Positions 23,753 to 30,254 of a stretch of DNA of 35,782 bases are shown piece after piece. The translations under genes were made by a program, and so were the position numbers. The notes below the pieces were generated by a model that was not told the origin of the DNA, searched no databases, and was given only the letters and a program-made list of their open reading frames with translations. Where the stretch lies: the NCBI GenBank assembly GCA_030529135.1, contig JAUMXO010000008.1, positions 1 to 35,782 on the forward strand. The letters are read 5' to 3'. This DNA is from Candidatus Saccharimonadota bacterium. GTDB taxonomy: Bacteria > Patescibacteriota > Saccharimonadia > Saccharimonadales > Saccharimonadaceae. The first letter of the stretch is position 1. Every line of letters starts with the position of its first letter.

Positions 23753-24988
23753 ATGAACGCGAAAAAATCTAAAAACACTGAATTCTCTCTTAAAAAATCT
23801 CCGAGAAGAGAAAAACCACTTGTGGAAAACTCTGGCAAAAAATCTACTAAAATTGCATTTATTCTAGGAATTTTTGGTATTTTGGGCGGAGTTGGATTAA
23901 TCGTAGCTGGATTTTTGTTGCCCCAAAAAACTATGGGTAGTGTAGTGTTTCCAGAAACTAATACAAAAAATCCTGCTGATAATATATATAGTAACCTGAC
24001 TGGCTTGCCGTTAGCTGAAGCTTCCCAGGTGACAGCACCAGCTTATTGCATCCAAACTCCTAACGGGATGGATGGTGCGCGCCCGCAAGCTGGATTAAAC
24101 GAGGCTGGGGTGGTGTTTGAAGCGATTGCAGAGGCAGGAATTACACGTTTTGCGGCAATTTACCAAAATCCAACCTCCGCAATCATCGGGCCGATCCGCT
24201 CTTTACGTTTATACTATCTTGAATGGGACACGCCATTTGATTGTACAATTGTACACGCCGGCGGCGCGCCAGACGCGCTTCAGGCGGTTTCACATGGGTA
24301 TAAAGACCTAACTGAAAATTATACTTACATGTACCGAGGGACTAACGGCGCAAGACGCTGGAATAATCTCTTTACAACTTCTGCCTATCTTGCTGGAATG
24401 AATTCTGACAGGGGTTATGGCGGCTCAAATATCAAGGGATTTACCAGGATGACGCCAGACGAATCTCTGAAATCACTAGTAGATTCTCTTGTGGAAGAAA
24501 AATTAGTAATTTACGAATCTTCCACTGGTAAAACTTCCAGTTTGGTTGCTAAGGTTCCAGAAATTGCGGTGAATTTTGGCGGTATAGCAAATTTTAATGT
24601 AAGATATAATTACGATTCGGCTTCCAATACTTACCTCAGAAGCTACGCGAGCGGAGCTTCGCATGATATCTATGCCTGCCCAGAAGGAGATCTAGGCGAG
24701 AAAAACCCAGAGGACAATTGTGTACTAAAACAGCTTGCTCCTTCAGTGGTAGTAGCGATGATAGTATCAGAAAGACGAGCTTCAGATAATTATCATGAAG
24801 ATATTACCACGATAGGTACGGGGGATGCATATATATTCCAAAATGGTATAGCCATTAAGGGAACTTGGCAAAAGGCATCTGCAGCAGAGCAAATCAAATT
24901 CTTCGACGAGTCTGGCGTAGAAGTCGCTTTAGCACCAGGACAAACCTTTGTGGAGGCTGTACCACAATACGGCTCGGTAGAATACTAA
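23753..24988 (+). CDS. DUF3048 (YerB-like) membrane-anchored protein
   Basis: 411 residues. A basic N-terminus and one membrane segment (about 33-58, IAFILGIFGILGGVGLIVAGFLL) are followed by an exterior DUF3048 domain: ARPQAGLNEAGVVFEAIAEAGITRFAAIYQ, IGPIRSLRLYYLEWDTPFDCTIVHAGGAPDALQAV, and a C-terminal subdomain with GGIANFNVRYNYDSASNTYLRSYASGASHD and KGTWQKASAAEQIKFFDESGVEVALAPGQTFVEAVP. YerB-type proteins are lipoproteins of unknown role in Bacillus; here the lipobox is replaced by an uncleaved anchor. Likely an envelope protein. Confidence 0.85.
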   Translation: MNAKKSKNTEFSLKKSPRREKPLVENSGKKSTKIAFILGIFGILGGVGLIVAGFLLPQKTMGSVVFPETNTKNPADNIYSNLTGLPLAEASQVTAPAYCIQTPNGMDGARPQAGLNEAGVVFEAIAEAGITRFAAIYQNPTSAIIGPIRSLRLYYLEWDTPFDCTIVHAGGAPDALQAVSHGYKDLTENYTYMYRGTNGARRWNNLFTTSAYLAGMNSDRGYGGSNIKGFTRMTPDESLKSLVDSLVEEKLVIYESSTGKTSSLVAKVPEIAVNFGGIANFNVRYNYDSASNTYLRSYASGASHDIYACPEGDLGEKNPEDNCVLKQLAPSVVVAMIVSERRASDNYHEDITTIGTGDAYIFQNGIAIKGTWQKASAAEQIKFFDESGVEVALAPGQTFVEAVPQYGSVEY

Positions 24989-24997
24989 AATGTTTTA

Positions 24998-25147
24998 TGG
25001 TGTTTTCTCGGCGAGATAAGATTTTTGCTTCGGAAAAATCTACGCCGGGCGTCCGAACCCTGCGGGTTCTCATCCCGCCCAAAATAGCCGAATATAAAAA
25101 TCAAGCCCCTTAGGGCCTTGTTTTTGTATGGTGATCTCGGCGGGATT
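24998..25147. repeat. Partial copies of the tRNA-Glu 3' end and associated hairpins
   Basis: This gene-free stretch (24989-25205) holds a 19-nt exact copy of the tRNA-Glu 3' end at 25129-25147 (same as 25206-25224) and a looser copy at 24998-25017 (TGGTGTTTTCTCGGCGAGAT). Between them are a 7-bp hairpin (GATTTTT/AAAAATC, 25020-25040) and a GC-rich hairpin at 25061-25077, GCGGG-TTCTCAT-CCCGC, whose 7-nt loop equals the anticodon loop of the nearby tRNA-Glu but on the other strand. Confidence 0.7.
25102..25125 (+). terminator. Probable terminator of the DUF3048 gene
   Basis: CAAGCCC (25102-25108) pairs with GGG-CTTG (25113-25120, one bulged C), loop CTTA, followed by TTTTT. Confidence 0.65.
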
Positions 25148-25168
25148 GGTAATCCCAGACCTCGTCAC

Positions 25169-25206
25169 AGAAATAAAATTAGCCACAAGTGGCTATTTTT
25201 ATTTCT
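25169..25206. terminator. Bidirectional terminator downstream of tRNA-Glu
   Basis: 18-nt arms 25169-25186 and 25189-25206 pair with a single mismatch; loop AA. The stem ends exactly at the encoded CCA of tRNA-Glu on the minus strand, with A/T-rich flanks that work as a T-run in both directions. Confidence 0.8.
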
Positions 25207-25282
25207 GGTGATCTCGGCGGGATTCGAACCCGCGATTGCCTGGATGAGAACCAGGAGTCCTGGACCGCTAGACGACGAGACC
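25206..25282 (-). tRNA. tRNA-Glu (anticodon CTC)
   Basis: 77 nt including encoded CCA. Acceptor GGTCTCG/CGAGATC with discriminator A, D-arm TCTAGCGGTCCAGGA, anticodon stem CCTGG/CCAGG with loop TTCTCAT giving CTC (reads GAG), T-arm CGGGTTCGAATCCCG. Its promoter ends 8 nt upstream, so the primary transcript would carry almost no 5' leader. Confidence 0.97.
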
Positions 25283-25290
25283 ATAAAATC

Positions 25291-25299
25291 ATTATAGCA
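25291..25299 (-). promoter_or_regulatory. Extended -10 promoter of tRNA-Glu
   Basis: On the minus strand TGC-TATAAT followed by 8 nt and the first G of the tRNA. Predicted 5' leader is about 2 nt. Confidence 0.65.
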
Positions 25300-25374
25300 T
25301 ATTTTATCCCAAGTTACAACCTCCCTCACCTCTTATAGCTCACCCCTTATAATCTTGATTTTTTAGGGGAAATG

Positions 25375-25383
25375 TGCTATAAT
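25375..25383 (+). promoter_or_regulatory. Leaderless extended -10 promoter of der
   Basis: TGC-TATAAT, 6 nt (GAAGAT), then ATG 25390. The -10 lies inside an upstream in-frame ATG reading, which shows that the ATG at 25372 is not the true start. Confidence 0.78.
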
Positions 25384-25389
25384 GAAGAT

Positions 25390-26808
25390 ATGGGACGCCT
25401 TCCGATTGTAGCTCTAATTGGTCAAACAAATGCTGGAAAATCCAGCATTCTTAATCGGATGGCAAAGAAGAATATCGCAATTGTAGCACGCGAGGAAGGC
25501 ACAACGCGTGATAACGTAGTAGCGACAATCGATAATTCTTTTATTTTGATTGACACTGCTGGACTAAAAGATCCTACGGACGAATTTGAAGCATCTATAA
25601 AGGAGCAGATTGATGACGCGATAGAATCTGCCGATGTAATTTTAGTAACCCTGGATTCTTCGAAATATTTTGATCAGAAAGACGCAAAAATTGCCAAAAA
25701 TGCCTTGAGGTCTAAAAAAGAAGTTTTTTTAGTCTTAAATAAAAGTGATCTTAAGGAATCTTTACCGATCACAGAGTTTAGGGCGCTTGGTATTGCGCCA
25801 GAAAAGACTTTTTATGTTTCGGCGACCACTGGAGCAGGGATGAGGGAGTTGGAAATCGCCCTTCAGGGACACGGGTCGCTTCGGCCCGTCGTTACGGGCG
25901 AAGCGCCCTCATTCTCGGTCGTGACCTCCGAAATGTCCCGGAAGGGCGATTCCAAGTCCCTTACCATTGCGCTCATTGGACGGCCGAATGTAGGAAAAAG
26001 TAGTCTTTTTAATGCGTTGGGGAAGAAACAGCAAGCGATCGTAAGTTCAAAACAGGGGACGACTAGAGACGTAAATCGAGTTTTAGTAAAGTATAAGGGG
26101 CAGGAGATTGAAATCCTTGATACCGCAGGCCTCAGAAAACCTGGCAAGAGGGAAGTAGGGATTGAAAAATTTTCAGCAATCCGAACGCTTGCCGCGATTG
26201 AAGAGTCTGATATTTGCTGTCTTTTAGTCGATTCTAGTGAGCCGCACGTAAAATTAGATCAAAGCCTCGCTGGGCAAATTATCGATGCCGGTAAAGGAAT
26301 TATCGTAGTAGTGACAAAGTCTGATTTATTAGAGAATGCTGAGCCAACAAATTATTTTGGTGAAGAAAATATCAAAAATCGCACTGCGGCAGATTTTCTT
26401 TTAGATGATCTGGAACGTGATTTTAATTTTCTGCCTTACGCACCGGTGATTTTGACCTCATCTGAAACGGGAAAAAATGTAACGCAGATTTTTGAGCTAA
26501 TTTTAGAAGTGGATAAGGCGCGCCACACTAAAATAAAAACTGCTGAACTAAACAAAATTTTAAACGAAGCGGTTGTAGAACATACCCCAGCTGGTCTCAA
26601 AAATACAAGACCAAAACCAAAATATTTAGTACAAACCGATACTTGCCCGCCATGGTTTGTATTGCATGGACATAATCTCGAGCTTCTGCATTGGTCTTGG
26701 AAAAGGTTTTTAGAAAGAAAGATTCGTGAAAAATATGCAATGGTAGGAACACCGATCATGTTTTCATATCGGAGTGACGGAGAAAATAATCGTGGGCAGA
26801 AAGGTTAA
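25390..26808 (+). CDS. der: Ribosome-assembly GTPase Der (EngA) with an inserted linker
   Basis: 472 residues. Der has two tandem GTPase domains and a KH-like domain and acts in 50S assembly. G domain 1: ALIGQTNAGKSS (residues 8-19, canonical GRPNVGKS altered), EEGTTRD, DTAGL, NKSDL. G domain 2: ALIGRPNVGKSSLFNAL (about 193-209), KQGTTRDVN, DTAGLRK, VTKSDLL. KH-like end: RPKPKYLVQTDTCPPWFVLHGHN and VGTPIMFSYRS. The linker between the G domains contains about 34 residues (about 155-188) encoded by a GC-rich palindromic element in frame. ATG 25390 is chosen over 25372 from the -10 position. A 21-codon ORF follows after 1 nt. Confidence 0.95.
   Translation: MGRLPIVALIGQTNAGKSSILNRMAKKNIAIVAREEGTTRDNVVATIDNSFILIDTAGLKDPTDEFEASIKEQIDDAIESADVILVTLDSSKYFDQKDAKIAKNALRSKKEVFLVLNKSDLKESLPITEFRALGIAPEKTFYVSATTGAGMRELEIALQGHGSLRPVVTGEAPSFSVVTSEMSRKGDSKSLTIALIGRPNVGKSSLFNALGKKQQAIVSSKQGTTRDVNRVLVKYKGQEIEILDTAGLRKPGKREVGIEKFSAIRTLAAIEESDICCLLVDSSEPHVKLDQSLAGQIIDAGKGIIVVVTKSDLLENAEPTNYFGEENIKNRTAADFLLDDLERDFNFLPYAPVILTSSETGKNVTQIFELILEVDKARHTKIKTAELNKILNEAVVEHTPAGLKNTRPKPKYLVQTDTCPPWFVLHGHNLELLHWSWKRFLERKIREKYAMVGTPIMFSYRSDGENNRGQKG
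25851..25953 (+). repeat. Palindromic repeat element, copy B, in frame inside der
   Basis: Outer arms 25851-25871 and 25934-25953 form an inverted repeat of about 20 bp with one mismatch and one indel. The core hairpin 25873-25908 has 14 pairs with two single-base bulges and loop TCGTTA. The stretch 25882-25900 (CGGCCC..TCGT.A..GGGCG) matches copy A at 16 of 19 positions, and the stem bases differ in a compensating way (GTGCC/GGCAC in A, CTTCG/CGAAG in B). The element is translated as part of the Der linker (SLRPVVTGEAPSFSVV) with no stop. Confidence 0.7.
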
Positions 26809-26809
26809 T

Positions 26810-26875
26810 ATGAAAATTAGAGTTGTGGCAAAAAAATCTAAAGCTGCAGGTATTAAAGTACATCATACAAAATAA
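26810..26875 (+). CDS. Possible 21-residue basic peptide after der
   Basis: ATG 1 nt after the der stop, AAAGG at 26800-26804 as a plausible ribosome-binding site, 21 codons ending in TAA. The peptide opens MKIRVVAKKSKAAG and ends HHTK: seven Lys or Arg and no acidic residue. The opening recalls ribosomal protein L36 (MKVR..VKK), but the cysteines and length of L36 are absent. It may be a coupled micro-protein or chance. Confidence 0.3.
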   Translation: MKIRVVAKKSKAAGIKVHHTK

Positions 26876-26881
26876 TTTATG

Positions 26882-26890
26882 TGCTATAAT
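26882..26890 (+). promoter_or_regulatory. Extended -10 promoter of the phoH gene
   Basis: TGC-TATAAT, predicted start near 26897, giving a leader of about 74 nt that begins almost directly with a terminator-like hairpin. Confidence 0.65.
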
Positions 26891-26899
26891 AATCATAAG

Positions 26900-26943
26900 T
26901 GGGAGCAAATTAGATTGTTCCCATTTTTGATTATTAGGGAACA
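26900..26943 (+). promoter_or_regulatory. Possible transcription attenuator in the phoH leader
   Basis: Terminator form: 26900-26908 pairs with 26915-26923 (9 bp, one G-T), loop ATTAGA, then TTTTT (26924-26928). Competing form: TGTTCCC (26916-26922) pairs perfectly with GGGAACA (26937-26943), using the 3' arm of the terminator. The two cannot coexist, which is the logic of an attenuator. Confidence 0.5.
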
Positions 26944-26970
26944 GGCGTACTTTAAAAAGGAGGTGAGAAT

Positions 26971-28629
26971 GTGAATAGGATGAATTACGAAAACAGACTG
27001 AATTACGTGATCGACACTAATATTTTAGTCGATTACCCCGATATCATCCCGTCGGATGAAAAGGCCTCGGAGCTGAATGAGCCAACAATAGATTTATCGG
27101 AGGCACATATCATTATCCCGACGGCAGTAATACGTGAGCTCTCGAGTTTTAAGAGAGAAAAAAGTGAGCGTGGCAAGGTGGCACGAGTAATTCTAAAAAA
27201 GCTCAGAGATCTGTTTGAGTTAAAGGAATTAACCGTAGAGAACATGAAGCCAATGCTGACTAGCGCCTACAACATGGAGACATCCGTAGATGTAGAAAAG
27301 CAGACTTTTTCAATTTTGCCGATTCATAAGGCTTTTAAGAGATCTCTGGCTTTTGCTCCAGCGGAAGATGATATGGATGGTCAGATTATTTTGGCGGCAA
27401 TTGCAGCTGAGTTTATTTATCAGATGTTACCGGTGGACGGTACGGCAGATCCAGATGAAGTCGCCAGAATAGTACCGACAGGGTCGATTGTCTTGCTCAC
27501 TAATGACAATGGTCTTGCTATTAGGGCAAATAGACGCGGCGTGATCACTTCACGCTATGGATACAAGCCGCCGGCGCCATATACTGGCCGAAGGGAACTT
27601 TTGGTACCGAATGATCTCTTGGTTTACTTTTATGATAATCACGAGATCGAACAGGATATTTGGGACATTTTCATGGGTGATGAGCAGGAATTTGACTTCG
27701 TGGCCAATGAGTTTATTATTATGAGAACGGCTGAGGATTTTTCGGGGGATCTGGACGAATGTGACAAAGATCCGTATTTTCGTCACATCGGAAGATATGA
27801 AGCCAAGAGCAACAGTATCGTGTCCTTGCAGTACCTGTCAAGTTTTCCTGGACAGATCATGAACAATGGTCAGGCTATATACGCGGAGGCGTTAATGAAT
27901 CCAAATTTTGCGGCAGTAATTTGTACTGGTCCGGCAGGTTCTGGCAAAACCTATATGGCCACAGTCTATGGTTATCAGGCCTGTAAAGTCGGTCGCTACA
28001 TTGGGGTAACGGTAGTACCATGTGCTTCTCAGAGCAGAATTGGAGCTTTGCCTGGAGATCTGAACGAAAAAATGGATCCGGACGTACAGCCGCTCAAAAA
28101 TGCCCTGAGAAATTTCCTGTTGAAAACTGATAAGGCCTCTCGGGCTGAACTCAAGGATCTGCAGCTTCATGGTGCAAAGGTGCCAAAACCTAAATGCAAC
28201 CCCGATACATCTGATGACGATAGTGAAGAAGACGAACGCTCTATCAATCAGAAGCTGCGCGATAAAGTTAGCGCAATCTGGGATGCTTGGTTTACCAATT
28301 TGCCGATTGAAAACGCCAGAGGTAGAGATTTTTCCTATGAAGTTGCTATCTACGACGAATTTCAGGATCAGAATGCCACCCAGGCAGACACCCTGATAAA
28401 ACGTCTGGGGACGGACGGAAAGATCATTATTACTGGCGACACCGAACAGATTCATGCGCCATATTTGGATGCGGGGAATAATGGTTTGGTCTATGCAACA
28501 CAGCTTCTTTACGATAATCCGATGGTAGCGCAAGTCCACTTTACCGAGAACGAAGTAGTGAGGCATCCTCTCGTAAAAATGGTAGTAGAGAGGCAGAAGC
28601 TCAATAAGACTATCCGTCACTTGATTTAA
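26971..28629 (+). CDS. PIN domain-PhoH ATPase fusion (PhoH2-like)
   Basis: 552 residues, GTG start; GGAGG at 26959-26963 lies 7 nt upstream (an in-frame ATG is at 26980). PhoH2 proteins couple a PIN ribonuclease to an ATP-driven RNA helicase. PIN domain (about 10-190): VIDTNILVDYPDI, IIPTAVIRELSSFK, LTNDNGLAIRANRRG, keeping the acidic metal ligands. PhoH domain: Walker A CTGPAGSGKTYMA (about 318-330), a basic and acidic insert (KCNPDTSDDDSEEDERS, about 410-426), Walker B IYDEFQDQNATQADTLIKRLG and IITGDTEQIHAPYLD. Single gene between a leader hairpin and a strong terminator. Confidence 0.9.
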   Translation: MNRMNYENRLNYVIDTNILVDYPDIIPSDEKASELNEPTIDLSEAHIIIPTAVIRELSSFKREKSERGKVARVILKKLRDLFELKELTVENMKPMLTSAYNMETSVDVEKQTFSILPIHKAFKRSLAFAPAEDDMDGQIILAAIAAEFIYQMLPVDGTADPDEVARIVPTGSIVLLTNDNGLAIRANRRGVITSRYGYKPPAPYTGRRELLVPNDLLVYFYDNHEIEQDIWDIFMGDEQEFDFVANEFIIMRTAEDFSGDLDECDKDPYFRHIGRYEAKSNSIVSLQYLSSFPGQIMNNGQAIYAEALMNPNFAAVICTGPAGSGKTYMATVYGYQACKVGRYIGVTVVPCASQSRIGALPGDLNEKMDPDVQPLKNALRNFLLKTDKASRAELKDLQLHGAKVPKPKCNPDTSDDDSEEDERSINQKLRDKVSAIWDAWFTNLPIENARGRDFSYEVAIYDEFQDQNATQADTLIKRLGTDGKIIITGDTEQIHAPYLDAGNNGLVYATQLLYDNPMVAQVHFTENEVVRHPLVKMVVERQKLNKTIRHLI

Positions 28630-28655
28630 CCGTAAATTAGCAACATTTTCACCTT

Positions 28656-28684
28656 TCCCCCGTCTTAACGGCGGGGGATTTTTT
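28656..28684 (+). terminator. Rho-independent terminator of phoH
   Basis: T+CCCCCGTC (28656-28664) pairs with GGCGGGGG+A (28670-28678), loop TTAAC, then TTTTTT. The -10 of pth starts right after it. Confidence 0.9.
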
Positions 28685-28685
28685 A

Positions 28686-28694
28686 TGATATAAT
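28686..28694 (+). promoter_or_regulatory. Extended -10 promoter of pth
   Basis: TGA-TATAAT, then 9 nt to ATG 28704, so the leader would be about 3 nt and too short for a Shine-Dalgarno. Confidence 0.68.
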
Positions 28695-28703
28695 ATCTGT
28701 AAT

Positions 28704-29228
28704 ATGAAACTAGTTGTAGGGTTAGGTAATCCAGGCGCAAAATATAATTTTACTCGTCATAATACGGGCTTCCTAGCCCTCGATTTCTATTTTAAGCTAA
28801 ATAACCTTAATTGGAATGAAAAACCGCGCCTTGGCGCAATTTATGGGCGGCTAGACGATGTTTTGTTCATTAAACCCCAGGATTTTTATAATCTTTCCGG
28901 AAGGGCAGTGGCAACTTATGCTAAATATTATAAGATTGATACCTCTGACATTTTAGTAGTTTGTGATAATTTTGATTTAGAATTCGGGAAAATTAGATAT
29001 CGCTCCTCTGGTGTAACAGGAGGTAATAATGGGCTGAAGTCAATAGATGAAGAAATAAAGACTAATTGTTACCCAAGAATTAGAGTAGGTACAAAAAATC
29101 CAGAGTTACAGAGTAAAATAGACGCTATCGATTTTGTCTTGTCTAAATTTACCCCTGAAGAAAAGGCTAGGTTGCCCAAAATTCTCTCTGAAACATGTGA
29201 AAAAATAGATGAGTTTATACGTAATTAA
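28704..29228 (+). CDS. pth: Peptidyl-tRNA hydrolase
   Basis: 174 residues, slightly shorter than E. coli Pth (about 194). It frees tRNA from peptidyl-tRNAs that drop off the ribosome. Conserved: VGLGNPGAKY (Asn corresponding to Asn10), TRHNTGF (catalytic His20), YNLSG (Asn68), CDNFDLE (Asp93) and GGNNGLKSI (Asn114). Two histidines of the E. coli active-site surroundings are changed: His92 (in HDELDL) is Cys and His113 (in GGHNGL) is Asn. The catalytic His-Asp pair is kept, so activity is expected. It converges with dprA with only 2 nt between stops. Confidence 0.95.
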   Translation: MKLVVGLGNPGAKYNFTRHNTGFLALDFYFKLNNLNWNEKPRLGAIYGRLDDVLFIKPQDFYNLSGRAVATYAKYYKIDTSDILVVCDNFDLEFGKIRYRSSGVTGGNNGLKSIDEEIKTNCYPRIRVGTKNPELQSKIDAIDFVLSKFTPEEKARLPKILSETCEKIDEFIRN

Positions 29229-29230
29229 TA

Positions 29231-30226
29231 TTAACTTAGCCCCCAATTATTCATACCAAGCGAGCGAATACGGCCTTTGATTTCAAGCATCGTAATAGTT
29301 TGATTAAATACCTCTGGTGGTAGATTTGATTTTTCCATGATTTTTTCACCAGAGCGAAAACCTTCGCTTAGCGCTTTTAAGATAGTAGTTTCTACATCTG
29401 TATCACCGATGAGTCCACATTTTTTAGCTTTTTGATAGTTTTTGAGATATTCATCAGGGAACAATACTCTTAAAATGTCATCTGGCTCGGTATAAGGAAA
29501 AGCCCCCTGTCCGATAAGCTTGTTACAGCCTCTAGAATAGGGACTAGTAATATTACCTGGCACTGCAAAGACCTCTTTGCCTTGCGATAAAGCATGAGTA
29601 GCAGTATTAAGGGAACCAGATCGTTCGGCAGCTTCTACCACCACGACAATATCTGATAAACCAGAGATGATACGATTGCGATAGAGAAAGGAAGCGCGCT
29701 GATTTATTTCGCGTTTTTTGGATTTTTTGTCTATATATTCGCCAGGAGCCAGCGGCGCATCTTCCAGAAGGTCCTTTGGTGCATATTCAGAGATAATAGC
29801 ACCATTTTTATCTAGAATTTCTTTAGCAAGGGATAAGTGCTTTTTAGGGTAGATGTTGTCTATCCGAGTGCCTAATATTGCAATGGTAATACCACTAGCA
29901 TCTAGGCAACCCCTGTGACCAATACTATCTATGCCATAAGCTAGACCAGAGATAACAATTACGCCGCGTTTTCCTAGCTCATAAGCTAACTTATAGGCCA
30001 CTTCTTCGCCGTATCTGGTATTGTGTCTAGACCCCACAATCGCAACCGTTTTTGGTTTTTCTGGTAGCTGGTTGGGGCCATTTTTTGACATATTCTGCGG
30101 TATTTTACCATAAAAATACAATGTTTTAGGCATAAGCGCAATAGAGCTTAACCCCTCTGTAAAATTGTACTCTAGGGGTGAAAAAGTATTGATTTTATCA
30201 AAAAAGTGTGTAAAAAGTGTTGACAT
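29231..30226 (-). CDS. dprA: DNA processing protein A
   Basis: 331 residues. DprA binds incoming single-stranded DNA during natural transformation and loads RecA. Rossmann-like core: VAIVGSRHNTRYGEEVAYKLAYELGKRG, VISGLAYGIDSIGHRGCLDASG, IAILGTRIDNIYPKKH, IISEYAP, FLYRNRIISGLSDIVVVVEAAERSGSLNTATHAL, VFAVPGNITSPYSRGCNKLIGQGA. Between SEYAP and the RNRII motif there is an insertion of some 20 residues (about EYIDKKSKKREINQRAS) compared with the usual short loop. The C-terminus has a winged-helix-like DprA domain. ATG at 30226 has AGGAGA upstream on the minus strand. Its 5' end overlaps the promoter of the divergent RNA gene. Confidence 0.94.
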   Translation of the reverse strand: MSTLFTHFFDKINTFSPLEYNFTEGLSSIALMPKTLYFYGKIPQNMSKNGPNQLPEKPKTVAIVGSRHNTRYGEEVAYKLAYELGKRGVIVISGLAYGIDSIGHRGCLDASGITIAILGTRIDNIYPKKHLSLAKEILDKNGAIISEYAPKDLLEDAPLAPGEYIDKKSKKREINQRASFLYRNRIISGLSDIVVVVEAAERSGSLNTATHALSQGKEVFAVPGNITSPYSRGCNKLIGQGAFPYTEPDDILRVLFPDEYLKNYQKAKKCGLIGDTDVETTILKALSEGFRSGEKIMEKSNLPPEVFNQTITMLEIKGRIRSLGMNNWGLS

Positions 30227-30248
30227 ATTTTCTCCTGTGTGATATAAT
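30220..30248 (+). promoter_or_regulatory. Full-consensus promoter of the non-coding RNA gene
   Basis: TTGACA (30220-30225), 17-nt spacer, TATAAT (30243-30248), and TGA directly before the -10. It is the best promoter in the window and reaches into the first codons of dprA on the other strand. Confidence 0.9.
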
Positions 30249-30254
30249 TGATAT

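Noticed and set aside
24865-25113. ORF spanning the der-upstream repeats with RRVRTP/GVRTLR-type peptide
   Set aside because: It starts inside the DUF3048 gene and reads through tRNA-derived repeats and hairpins; no start signal.
25372-25389. Upstream ATG of der giving MCYNED before the accepted start
   Set aside because: These codons contain the TGC-TATAAT promoter box; the start at 25390 is 6 nt after it as in eight other genes.
27892-28740. Minus-strand ORF of 282 codons across the phoH and pth genes
   Set aside because: It crosses the phoH terminator and pth promoter and lies opposite a well-supported PIN-PhoH gene; its translation has no family features.
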